From: Terebella lapidaria
Lineage: Eukaryota > Annelida > Polychaeta > Terebellida > Terebellidae
NCBI GenBank assembly: GCA_949152475.1
Contig: OX424568.1
Span: 14,669,667 to 14,733,666, forward strand
Direction: 5' to 3'
DNA: 64,000 nt
In this document: piece by piece, positions 36,901 to 47,622 of the stretch
How positions within the stretch are numbered: position 1 is the first letter of the stretch
How the letters are laid out: each line of letters starts with the position of its first letter
Program-made: the position numbers and the translations under genes
Notes under the pieces: generated by a model
Told to the model about the DNA's origin: nothing
Seen by the model: only the letters and a program-made list of their open reading frames with translations
Database searches by the model: none

Positions 36901-38149
36901 TTCAGACTGTTATGAATAGTTTTCAGTGAATTCGAACGACTTTTACAACTGCAATGAATCCTTCCCTAAATTGCCGAAGATTTCCATCTCGGTTTCATTC
37001 CGAGTCACGTGATGGGTGACATCAGTTGAGGCAGAGCTGAAAGTAAGTACCATGGCTATGCATGTCGCCCGTTCATTCCGCTGGTGGATATTTAACAAAC
37101 GTGAATGGGTAAGATGGCCGTATTACGACATTTCTTTTCTAGAAATTTAGAATCAGTACCGTACTAATATTTTATCTGGAACAGACGATTCCTGAACTGC
37201 AGGATGTTTTTTTTTCTTCAAATTACGTATTTCATGTTTCTGGGTAGCCATCAAATCAAATTGCCAGGGTGTCGATTATGATCGGATTGTCAATGGTAGT
37301 GGTAGATATCAACACACACATAGTGGTAATGGTAGATATCAACACAGAAGTTGTGATCATGAGTAACGACAGAATATATAAGTTTGTTTGGGTGCATATT
37401 ACGTCAATTATGTTATTATTATTACTATTATATTTGGATTGATCATAGTGAGGAAATAGGTACTACCGAATTCCAAGTAGTGCAATGAGTGTATTATTTT
37501 ATTTATTATTATTAAGCCATATTTTAGCATAATATTCCTCCAGCATTCGTATGAGATAATAAGTCGAATTTATGAATACTTGAAAGTGCAACCGACGATT
37601 CTTTAAATATTTTTTTTCTGGAACTGAGTGCGAGTCGCTTCTATATACTTGTAAGATATCGGGAGATAATGCTAAATTGTGAAAATAGTATATCAGTTTC
37701 ACTCTTTAAAACATACTAAGTAGTTGCTAACATTTGTAGCCAAAATATTGAATAAAAATTGTTATGCGATGGCTAATATAGCTTCGCATGCCCCTCCCCC
37801 CCCCCCCCCAGGAAGTGTTAAAAAATTTTAAATTTTCTTGTGAGTGAAAATTCAGACACCCCCACAAAACCCCAACCCCAGACCTGCTTGTTGATGATTT
37901 TGAGTACACTTCAATAATCTCTGGCTGTGCCCGTGAATTATGTAGGAGTCCTGATTTGGGGTAAACACAATGAGATTGTTGTGAACTGCAAGTATAATTT
38001 ACACATTATCAAAGTTTCAGCTGTAATCTGACATAAGACTAATTTGATTGAGTGTGTCAGTTATGTTTTTTGCGGTGTCTGCTGTTGGTTTTTAGGATTT
38101 AGAAAACATTTTAGGATGTAGAAAACGTTTTTCTAATAGCTAAAGCGTT
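36901..38149. other. No gene; simple sequence
   Basis: A duplicated GGTAGATATCAACACA word occurs at about 37302-37340, ATT microsatellite-like stretches at about 37411-37435 and 37495-37512, and a C-run at about 37795-37810. No credible open frame is present. Confidence 0.45.
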
Positions 38150-39700
38150 CGAATCACTGAAGGTTGAGCCTAAAGTAGTCAAATATTTGGAAGTAACGTT
38201 TAAATGCAATGAAACAAATGACTGTCGAACTTGATATCCACACATTCAAGCGCTCAATGAATTGCTGATCTTAGCAGATCGATTTACATTGATCGCTTGT
38301 GTTGTGAGACAGTGATCAAACGTTCTGGAATTGACAGGACCTGAACTGGCCAAACACAATTCATCCCCGAACGTGTCTGGTCTCGAAACAGAACCATATC
38401 AAATGCACAAAATTCAATAGCCCAGATGTAATCAGCAGTCACCTTAAGGGGGCATTCACATTATTGTGTTATGTTTGCACTGCCCGGGTTCGTCGGCCAG
38501 GTTCAAAGGGTGACAACAAATTTCAAACTTAGGAGTTATAGCAGTGAAGAATTTTGAATTCATTTGGTCTACAGTCCATATAATATAAAAAATATCTGTG
38601 GATAGTCGATCGCATTTTTCATGGAAACCTTGACCTTGAATTAGATCTACAAAGGGATATTTTTTTCGTTTTAACTTGCTCCCCATTGAGTTATACCACT
38701 GAGTCGGTGTCACTGCTGGCGGACGTTAAGTCTGTCCCGAGGATACCATCAACTCAGTAGCCTTCTGGCTTGTGATTAGGTACTTATGTACTTGTCATAT
38801 ATCTATTCCGTGGGGTTTGTTTCGGGTTTCTGGATTGATTTCATGGGTTGTTGGGCGGTTGTGTACTGGTTCCGTCATGTGTGCAGTGGAAGCGGCTGCA
38901 TTTGACACACTGTCTGCCCCTGATGACGCCAGTGTGTCTTCGGATGAACTATTTGGTCGGGCTTTGATTCTGTTGCAGAGTGTTGTGTTTTATGTTTGTT
39001 GTTGGCATCGTCGGAATCTGACTATTGATGGTGATGGATTGATTCTTACTTTCACTTTTTGGTTGCAATAGGAGCGTATGGAGACGACTACCCAAAGGGA
39101 TACAATGTGCCATCGCATTATACATTCATGGGCATAGCCAGTGCCTACTTCATTGCTGTCTCTCCTAGACTTGCATGCAATATTCATATGAAGACTACTG
39201 AAAAATGACAAACCATGAGGATACATGAGGACTTTTGTAAAAATAGCAACATAATTTTTTAGTTCTGTTGTAGGCTATGCTCATGAGAATTACTCCATAC
39301 ATGTAGTTATTATTTCCGAGGAATAGTATTATTTTGGGTCAATTTTATCTTCCAGAATGTTCCTTCTTGAGCGATATACTAAAAATTCCAGCTGTCGAAG
39401 AAGCGCATTCGATTTTAGCAAACATTCCAATGTGCACGCTGAAAAGATTATGTCCTTCTCTGGATGCACTCATGATTTTGTACTATTTGACAGTCATTGC
39501 TGAGAGGAAATATTGTCCGGAATAGTACAGAATATTGTTCGTTCAATGTTTATGCAATATAGCACCCTAAATTAATATATTTTGGGGAGATAACTCAAAA
39601 CCACTCTGAACTCATCATCGACGGAAATTTCCATACGAACGTTTTTCTAATTTACAGTTATTAAAGTGGAATATACAATTGCTGAAGAGCATCATGGGTA
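38150..39700 (+). repeat. Family R1 copy interrupted by family A
   Basis: Collinear with the 30.2-34.9 kb copy. It lacks the fold-back element: the uninterrupted site is at about 39293-39300. It carries instead a reversed family A copy (38696-39064), placed right after a CCATTGAGTTATA word that is uninterrupted at 30962-30974. Confidence 0.75.
38696..39064 (-). mobile_element. Family A, longest and best-preserved copy (reverse)
   Basis: It runs from the CCACTGAGTCGGTGTCACTG word to the GATTCTTACTTTCA word, the mirror image of 4990-5356. The plus strand here keeps a frame of 99 codons whose middle (LSAPDDASVSSDELFGRALI) is shared by the other copies. That is shared DNA descent and does not by itself show a protein. 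Confidence 0.75.
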
Positions 39701-40076
39701 CTATTTGACATTATATGACGGAATGACCCCAAATACCCATGCGCATTAGGCCCGCTCTTTCCGTCTCTTTCTCTCGGCATGCTGACTTCTGTGGCGTCAC
39801 TGAAAAGGATACAAGCGTTGGAAATTGTATAATATAATGAGCATCTATGTGAAAGAAGAGTAAATGAAGAAACAAACTAATAGGGAGACATTTACGTGTA
39901 TATTTAAGACGGTATTTTTGGGCAGGGGCCACGTTCTCCATTATTAAACATTGAAATTGGACCACGGTGTTTGTCGTTTGGCACCGTTTTGGATTTTAAC
40001 AAAAGCTGACGTGTGAATACTATTAGTACAATGACGATCACCGGCTAAGTCTCGTCCACAATGATCACAATATCAC
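39701..40076. other. No gene recognised
   Basis: A unique-looking spacer of mixed composition. A minus-strand frame of 84 codons (39711-39965) has no recognisable domain. Confidence 0.4.
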
Positions 40077-40543
40077 GGGGGGGGAGGGGGGGTAATCTAG
40101 GAGGTCGTAAATGGTCGGGGAGGTGGCATGTAAAAGTAGTAAACCACAATTTTCGAAGCGAAGCTTCATACATCAACGATAACAACCAGCAGGTATGTAA
40201 TGAAATATGTACATATTGAAAATATCCCGCCATGAATAAGCGGGATGTCACAAAATCTTCACTGACAAAATTGGACCTGATGCATTTCTGGATGGAGGGT
40301 GTGCACCTCATGTGAATTGTTTCAGGAAAACTATTGGGATTATGGCATTGAACGGTATACCAAATTTTTCGTTATATATCACTTTATTAGGAAACCTTTC
40401 AATGTGTACATATTTCGTTACATACCTGCTGGTTTTTATCATTGATGTATGAAGCTTCGCTTGCTGTTTACGACTTTTACATGCCACTCCGCCGACCTTT
40501 ACAAAACTCCCCGACCACTTACGACCCCCTGGATTACCACCCA
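40077..40543. mobile_element. 467-bp fold-back MITE
   Basis: The left arm (about 40085-40230) and right arm (about 40385-40543) are inverted copies about 150 bp long. Paired words include GGCATGTAAAAGT, GCGAAGCTTCATACATCAA, ACCAGCAGGTATGTAA and GAAATATGTACA. The spacer of about 155 bp has no coding capacity. The duplicated segment shared with 42.04 kb begins just to its right. Confidence 0.75.
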
Positions 40544-40545
40544 TG

Positions 40546-41590
40546 CAATATTATGATAACAATATTGTAAGTACCGGTACCTGTAAATTATGTGTAACAC
40601 TCTCCCAAAAACCAACATTATTCTGTTCTATTGTATAGAAAGTATATATTCGTAACATCTCGTCCGATAAAGGAGAGGAATAAAAAAACACATGTCTATC
40701 AGATCAATAGGTTGGTGATCTCGCCGGATCACAGTGATCAATTTTTCTCACGCTACCTAACAGTGTTTAAACCTCGGGGAGGTGAAAGAGCCTCGACTAG
40801 CCAAACACAATTTATCATGGAACATGTCTCTCCATGAAAAAGAATCACATCGAATGCACCCCACTCAATAGTTGGGTTGTGATCTGCAGTCCCTTTGTTG
40901 TACATGTTGTAGGTCCATTTATAAACTGATCAAGGGTATAAATGCTCAGGTTTATTATACATTGTTATACATTCAATCGAAAATCGATATCTCTCAGCGC
41001 AGTTTGTATTTACCAACTTTTCACATGAATTTTCTGTAATATTTTTTATTCAATTTAAAATGAGACAGACGGGTCAATTTAGTGTACGAGTAGTATTGAA
41101 ACGCGGCATGTATACTTGGGGCGATAAATCATAGAATGAGCAAATATCTAACAACTACACCCACGACCAGTGGTAAATACAAGCACCGATTTGTAACTCG
41201 CACATATTTCCATAGTTACCTTGACCTTGACTGCACAATATATGGAAGGCAGAGGAACATAAACTCCTAATGAAGTCGCTATTAGTTTAAACTATTTTCG
41301 TTCTTAGTTCAAACCATTTTCTTTAACAGCAAACATATTTTTGATGTTTTCAGAGAATTCATGTTCATTAATGTATATACATGCACACTGTGCATGCAAA
41401 TAGATTAGAATGTTGTCACTTTTCAGATTTTCTGCCTAATACAAAGAGTTAATATTAACGTTCATGTATCACACCCTTATCAACATATTCAGCAAGTTAT
41501 GCGATGCACCAGGTGTGGGAACTTTATCGAGTTAATGTCTCTGTTGTTGCATGTTCATTTACAGCGATAAAATCCAACACGTGTGTCTAG
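40546..41590 (+). repeat. 1-kb duplicated segment, copy 1
   Basis: Matches 42043-42088 plus 42944-43902 from an ATATTATGAT word to AAAATCCAACACGTGTGT. It contains an R1/B copy (40690-40900). The other copy carries the 851-bp MITE, so the TA at 40595-40596 marks the empty site. Confidence 0.85.
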
Positions 41591-42042
41591 ATTTCATTAA
41601 GATGCTTCCTTTCTTTCTTCACTTGAACTCAAGAGGATCATAGTCAGTATGGATCATCGTCGCAGGTTCAATATCACAACAACATAGTTTCACGTCTTCT
41701 TGTGTACTAATATGGTTGGTTGTGATGTGGAACATTTGGTGCTAGGCAATGCATCTCTGACCATGGGGTTTGTATCGGATTTATAATTTATTTTCATAGG
41801 TTGTTGGGCAGTTGTATACTAATTCCATCGGGTGTACAGTAGAAACAAATACATTTACCACACTGTCTGCCCCTGATGACGCCAGTGTTTCTTTGGATGA
41901 ACTATTTGGTCGGGCTTTGTTTCTGTTGCAAAATGTTGTATTTTACGTTTGTTATTAGCATCATCAAAATCTGAATGTATAGTGGTAATAGATTGATACT
42001 TACATTCTGGATAACAATTAGCCTAATATATACTATGGATGT
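41591..42042 (-). mobile_element. Spacer with a shortened reverse family A copy
   Basis: Positions 41760-42010 hold a reverse family A copy (GGTTGTTGGGCAGTTGTATA, CTGATGACGCCAGTGTTTCT, ending TTGATACTTACATT). The first 170 bp show nothing. Confidence 0.65.
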
Positions 42043-43902
42043 CGGTTATATTATGATTACAATATTGTGGGTACATGTAAATTATGTGTACCGTATTGAC
42101 GCGCATAGAGGCGCATGCGCCTACATCCGGATAGAGGCGCATGTGCCAGTATGAGAAGCAATTGACATTCACGCCACCCAAAACCATTATCCAGTTAGAG
42201 GCGCATGCGCCTACATACATATTGTGAACCACACAACGTGTGTTTTGTTCACTTTTTTGGAAGAAAGCACACCCCATATGGAATTCGGAGTTGCCTATAC
42301 TGCATAGTGCCGAAGGGCTAGGGGTGGGTTTACATCTCTACCGTAAAGGCCCCCAGTAGGCACGTTTCACTTTATGGAAAAGCGCTGTATGCCTATAGGT
42401 GTGCGTAAAAAGGATGGCATCATGGTAAAACAATTGTACTGCATCAGCAAAAGTAGGCCTACAACACCATCACCACGTTCATTCAGTATACGCAAGGTCG
42501 ACCTCTCCCTCCACTTTAATGATTCCCATTAAAACATGATAGGGCCTTTGCAACACCATCCCCCTGATCCATCTCCATAAAATCACCATCTCCTCCATTG
42601 TTTCAATGGGCAATGCACGTGGTGATCTCGTGATACCCTTGAACCAAGGGTTTTCATAAGATATGTATACCCGTGTCATGAAAATTATGAACTAATAATA
42701 TTTATATGCAAACACAGGACCAATAACACTGAATAAGTGAAACTTGGAGTGCACCTGTACGGGAATATTGGGACATGCCTCTATGTGAATATTGGGATGC
42801 GCCTGAATGTGAAAACTGGGTTGCGCCTATATCCGGATACAGGCGCATGCGCCTCTATGAGAATAAAAATATTTTTCAAAACTCACTCAAAATGCGGAAA
42901 TCCGCTTATAGGCGCATGCGCCTCTATGCGCGTAAATACGGTAACACTCTCTCAAAAACCAACATTATTCTGTTCTATTGTTTAGAAAATATATATTTGA
43001 AATATCTCGTCCGATAAAGGAGAGGAATAAAATAATACATGTCTATCAGATCAATAGGTTGGTGATCTCGCCCGATCACACTGATCGATTTTCTCACGCT
43101 ACTTAACAGTGTTCAAACCTCGGGGAGGTGACAGGGCCTCGACTGGCCAAACACAATTTATCATGGAACATGTCTCTCCATGAAACAGAATCACATCGAA
43201 TGCACCCCGTTAAATAGTTGAATTATGATCTGCAGTCCCTTTAGAGTAGGTCCAGTCCTAAACTGAATAAGGGTATAACTGTTCAGGTTTATTATGCATT
43301 CAATCAAAAATCGATATCTCTCAGCGCAGTTTGTTTTTACCAACTTTCCACATCACCTTTTTGTAATTTTTGTTTTTCAATTTAAAATAAGACGGACGGG
43401 TTAATTTAGTCAACGAGTAGTAGTGAAACGTAGCATGCATACTTGGGGCGTCAAATAATGAAATGAGCAAATACCTAACAACTACACGTACAAACAGTGG
43501 TAAATACAAGCACCAATTTGCAACTCGCGCATATTTCCATAGTTAACTTGACCTTGATTGCACAATATATGAAAGGCAGAGGAACGTAAACTCCTAATGA
43601 AGTATTAGTCGCTCTTAGTTTAAATCATTTTCTTTTAAAGCAAACATATTTTTCGATGTTTTCAGAGAATTCAAGTTCATCCATCTTTATACACACTGTG
43701 CACACAAGTAAATTAGAATGTTGTCACTTTTAGATTTTCTGCCTAATACCAAGAGTTAATACTGACGTTCATGTATCACATCCTGGCTTTATTCACATAT
43801 TCAGCAAGTTATGCGATGCCCCAGGTGTGGGAACATTATCGAGTTAATGTTTCTGTTGTTGCATGTTCATTTACAGCGATAAAATCCAACACGTGTGTAA
43901 AT
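42043..43902 (+). repeat. 1-kb duplicated segment, copy 2, with MITE inside
   Basis: Collinear with 40546-41590 except for the 851-bp element at 42091-42941 and small indels. It ends at the same AAAATCCAACACGTGTGT word, after which the two copies diverge completely. Confidence 0.85.
42089..42943. mobile_element. 851-bp TA-target MITE with palindromic subterminal repeats
   Basis: The element itself is 42091-42941. The left end CCGTATTGACGCGCATAGAG is mirrored by the right end (ATGCGCGTAAATACGG). The inverted ends continue through the self-complementary word AGGCGCATGCGCCT, which also recurs internally at about 42190 and 42840. TA lies on both sides (42089-42090 and 42942-42943), while the paralogue has a single TA at 40595-40596. 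A Tc1/mariner-superfamily-style insertion is the best reading. There is no transposase, and the minus- and plus-strand frames inside are repeat by-products. Confidence 0.85.
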
Positions 43903-44645
43903 CGCCGGCGTGGAGGCCATTTTGATTTTCCGATGGATCAGTGGAAAAAAAACGTGTCAAGTCACAAAATCAAGTCACTTGTGTTTTGAGCCATTTTCAT
44001 CTTTTGAAAATGTATCACCTTTCAATTGAAAAAAACAATACAAACAAAATTCTGTTGGACTTTTAATCACTTTGTCCGTTATAATTTTTAATTCATTTAT
44101 TTAGTTGGTTAGATATTTATTAGCAACCACCAGAAGGACATAGCAATACACTTTAAAATACATGACACTTTGACAGAATAAAACCATGAGGTTAACTACC
44201 GGTCAACAGTTTACCGGTAGTTAGATCCGTTGCTTGTGAGTACAAATGCATTACTGTCAGTAACTTACACCGTTCTTTGGATAATGTGTGAGTCATTTCT
44301 TAACACTTTTCGAGTAACCCTTATCGCAAATAAGTTTCACAGTAGAAATACCGTGCAAATTTTAGGTTTTGATCACTCGAGAAAGTAAACACTTGTCACT
44401 AAGTTTTTGTCCTTCGAGATATTGTGAGAATAAAAACTTATAAAATCCACATGAACGGGATGACAACAGACAGACAAAGTGAATAAAGTAATGATACCTG
44501 TTTCATGATACCCGATGAACATTCATGGCCTGTAGCAGTGACATGTTCCTATTACTTATACAGGACTGCCTGAAGGCCAGAGCAGCTTTCAATATTACAA
44601 TAGTCTGATTCCCTCAAAGACACAGCTTAGCTCTACATTGCCAAT
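43903..44645. repeat. No gene; one 11-bp perfect hairpin
   Basis: TAACTACCGGT (44193-44203) and ACCGGTAGTTA (44213-44223) form a perfect 11-bp stem with a 9-base loop. A GACAACAGACAGACAAAG simple-repeat stretch lies at about 44461. No credible coding frame is present. Confidence 0.5.
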
Positions 44646-44668
44646 AACCTCTCTTAACCCTTGGGCTG
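44646..44668 (-). repeat. Isolated head fragment of the 134-bp-repeat element
   Basis: Reverse complement of CAGCCCAAGGGYTAAGARAG followed by GGTT, as at 4698-4720 and 11282-11304. The match is lost after this point. Confidence 0.5.
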
Positions 44669-45808
44669 ATTTTCAATGCAATTTCATCTAAAAATTTGAA
44701 TAAAGGATTGCGTTGAATGTGTCAAAATCAGAACTTGACACCAAATAATTATGAATCAACATCAGCGGACTGCACCCCTGGAAGCAGTATTTCAGCGAAC
44801 ATGCAATGTGTACCGGCTATATATCCGTTGAACAGGAAGTTCAAATGTCGTTCTCATTTATTAAAGTCATGCTCATTTATTATTATTAATATTATCTCAA
44901 ATCGCGCGTTTAATGAGATAGGATTACTATTCATTTCGCCTCCTTTTTTATATAATTATTACCGACATGATTAGGAGCTTTTGATAAAATCGTAACCCGT
45001 ATACGTGAAGGTTTGATACGATTGAGCAAAACAATTAGCCCTATACCGGTATTCACTCTTAACCCCATTGAGAGATCCATGGAGTACCTCCGCCAGTCGC
45101 AAATTCGGTCGAGGCTGAATGACATGAACCGTAGGAGATTAAATGGGAACCCAGTAAGGTCTGATGTGCTTAGTCCGCTATGAATATTGTGTGCGCCATC
45201 CTTCCTCCCCAACCACATCTCCAGGATTCTTCAAGATATAGAAATTCACTTAACATATTAAAATGGTGTTACTATTTCAACGGAATAAGCCTGGATTTAG
45301 TGCGCAGCTGACCATGCCCAGAAGGTGGCGCTGCAGTAAAACCTGCTATGGTCCGTGTCATTCAGCCTCGATGCGCACATTCATTGAAGTCGTTCGGTAA
45401 AGACCCACCTCACTGTGGTGAGACTGGATGCACTAACGATCGTGCGAACAGTGCACCTTGCATTTCATGCCCTCTTCTGAGAAAATCGTTCCTGCATAGC
45501 GAAGTCTGTATCGTTGACAAATTTCAGTGGCTGGTCAGCACCGACCATGTCCCATGAATATCGATTAATTTTAGTCATGCATTATTAAACTCAGAAAATT
45601 GGAATATCTTTATATATGCCAAGGTGGGTCTATGTACAGAAAGGCACAAACATTTCGCACATGACGATAATGTACTGATTTCACAGACGTATTTTTTTCT
45701 CAGTAGTATGTATCTTATGTCGAATAGGATGAATGATGTATTGAATTCTATCGAAATTGATAGAATTATATAACAACAGCAATACATAAACAGGGTTCCC
45801 TCGTTACT
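44669..45808. other. No gene recognised
   Basis: Two open frames stand out: minus 45218-44931 and plus 45348-45557. The latter lies in a GC-richer patch with several Cys residues (CGETGCTNDRANSAPCISCP). Neither has a known domain, an obvious start context or splice signals that I could pair. I leave them unassigned. Confidence 0.35.
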
Positions 45809-47306
45809 AAGGCCTTTCAGCAGAAATGTCTTTATGGTTTTGTCAGAATTCTTCTTCTTTTTTTCTTTTTTTTTTCTTCCGCCGTTTTCGTTTCCGCGCG
45901 ATAACTCGAGAACGCCTTGACGGATCGACTTGAAATTTTCACCACTGCTCAGACATGTTATGTTGATGTGCTGTATAGTTTTTGAGCCGGATCCGAGGTC
46001 CGTGAGGTCCTCGAGGATGAAATTGAGGTCCTTTTTTGACTTTGTTTCCGCACGTTAACTCGTAAACTGTTCAGGCAATGGCTGCAAAATTTTGCATGGA
46101 GGTTCATATATCACCCGGGAACAACCCTTTTGATTTTGGGATCATATGGTCAAACGACCTATGACCTAGAGGTCGAAAGAGTTTTCGCCCAGTCATCCTT
46201 GAGGTATCCGGCATATCTCGGGAACGGTGCGTTGTAGAACAAAACGGACGTTGTTTTCGGACTCGTCGCCCTAGACAAACATGTCTAAGGGGGATGACTT
46301 TTGACCTTGACCTTGAATTTTTCTGCCGAGTTGGCATTTTTCGTTTTCGGTGATATCTCGGAAACGGTGCGTCGTAGAGCGAAACGGACGTTATTTTCGG
46401 ACTCGTCGCCCTAGACTAATATGTCAAAGGGGTATTAGGGATGACTTTGACCTTGACCTTGAATTTAACCGCGGAGTCGGTATTTTCGTTTTTGTCCATA
46501 TCTAGGAATCGGTGCATCGTACAGCGAAACGGATGATATTTTCGGACTCGTCGCTCTAGACAAACATGTCTATGGGGTATTAGGGATGACCTTTGACCTT
46601 GACCTTGAATTTTTTTGCTGAGTCGGCACATTTCGTTTTCGTCGATATCTCGGAAATGGTGCGTCGTAGAGCGAAATGGACGTTATTTTCGGACTCGTCG
46701 TCCTAGACGAACATGTCTAAGGGGTATTATGAATGAACTTTGGCCTTGACCCGAAATTTTTTTGGTGAGTCGGCACTTTTCGTTCTCGTCGATATCTCGG
46801 AAACGGTGCGTCGTAGAGCGAAACGGACGTTATTTTTGGACTCGATGCCCTGGACAAACATGTCTAAGGGGTATTAAGGAAGAACTTTGACCTTGACCCG
46901 ACATTTTTTTGCCGAATCGGCATTTTTTGTTTTCGTCGATATATCAGAAACGGTGCGTCATAGAGGGAAACGGACGTTATTTTCGGACTCGTCGCCCTAG
47001 ACAAACAGGTCTTAATTGTATTATGGATGAACTTTGACCGTTACCCGAAACTTTTTTGCCAAGTCGGCATTTTTCGTATTCGTCGATATCTCGGGAACGG
47101 TGTGTCGTAGAGCGAAACGGACGTTACTTTCGGACTCGTGGCTCTAGGCAAACATGTCTAAGGGGTATTACAGATGAACTTTGAACTTGACCTGAAATTT
47201 TTTCGGCTGAGTTAACATTTTCCATTTTCGTTGATATCTAGTATATATTATAAATTAATCATCACACCGAAATGCCTCCAAGGCATCTTTAGGCCTTGAC
47301 GTCTAG
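45809..47306 (+). mobile_element. Element with a 147-bp tandem core and Helitron-like 3' end
   Basis: Equivalent points (ATATCTCGG) fall at about 46212, 46352, 46497, 46644, 46791, 46938, 47085 and 47233, so the period settles at 147 bp. The tail has a hairpin, AAGGC (47280-47284) with GCCTT (47293-47297), then CTAG (47303-47306) followed by T. That is the 3' signature of Helitrons: a hairpin a few bases before CTRR. The head at 45809-45820 (AAGGCCTTTCAG) shares the AAGGCCT word with the inverted tail. No protein is encoded. Helitron relationship is inference. Confidence 0.6.
46302..46609 (+). promoter_or_regulatory. DR0 nuclear-receptor-like motifs in the 147-bp array
   Basis: TGACCTTGACCTTGAA occurs at 46302-46317, 46448-46463 and 46594-46609. 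It is the reverse complement of directly abutting AGGTCA half-sites. Later units carry only degraded forms (TGACCTTGACCCGA). Such motifs bind orphan receptors in other animals; there is no evidence of use here. Confidence 0.4.
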
Positions 47307-47397
47307 TTTTTTCTGATAAAAGGTAATTCGAATCACTTATCATATGCATGTATTTTCCGTGTTCTCAAACCCAGTGAGCGACCGTCATGTTCAAGAG

Positions 47398-47552
47398 GGC
47401 CTGTAAGTCACGTGACGTTACGGTGTGATTCTGGTGACCGACAAACATACATCGGACATACACCTTTTGCGTCAGTTCTACTCCTATTAAACAAAATGTG
47501 TATGTTTGTTGGTCACCAGAATGGAACCGTAACGTCACGTGACTCACAGGCC
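47398..47552. mobile_element. 155-bp hairpin MITE
   Basis: The arm 47398-47450 (GGCCTGTAAGTCACGTGACG...) and the arm 47500-47552 (ending ACGTCACGTGACTCACAGGC C) are inverted copies about 53 bp long with few mismatches, separated by 49 bp. The palindromic CACGTG lies in both arms. There is no coding capacity, and the target duplication is unclear. Confidence 0.75.
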
Positions 47553-47564
47553 GTATATGTGGAT

Positions 47565-47622
47565 GTGGGTGGTGGTGGTGTGGGGGGGGGGGGAAGGGGG
47601 GGGGGGGGGGGTAGAGGGAGGG
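47565..47622 (+). repeat. G-rich tract
   Basis: GTGGTGGTGGTGTGGGG-type repeats pass into long uninterrupted G-runs. The tract could form G-quadruplex DNA on the plus strand. Shorter G- or C-runs are at about 31342, 35079, 37795 and 40077. Confidence 0.7.

Noticed and set aside
38772-39071. 99-codon plus-strand frame taken as a gene
   Set aside because: It coincides with a family A insertion and recurs in broken form at other copies. Shared DNA, not a host gene.
42737-43017. Two overlapping plus-strand frames rich in repeated Met-Arg-Leu-Tyr words
   Set aside because: They are translations of the palindromic GGCGCATGCGCC repeats of the MITE.
40546-43902. 1-kb direct repeats at 40.5 and 42.0 kb as ends of one large mobile element
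   Set aside because: The sequence between them holds only a family A copy, and the second repeat contains a later MITE. There are no element genes, so segmental duplication is simpler.
44931-45218. 95-codon minus-strand frame
   Set aside because: No recognisable domain and no partner exons. Kept as unassigned.
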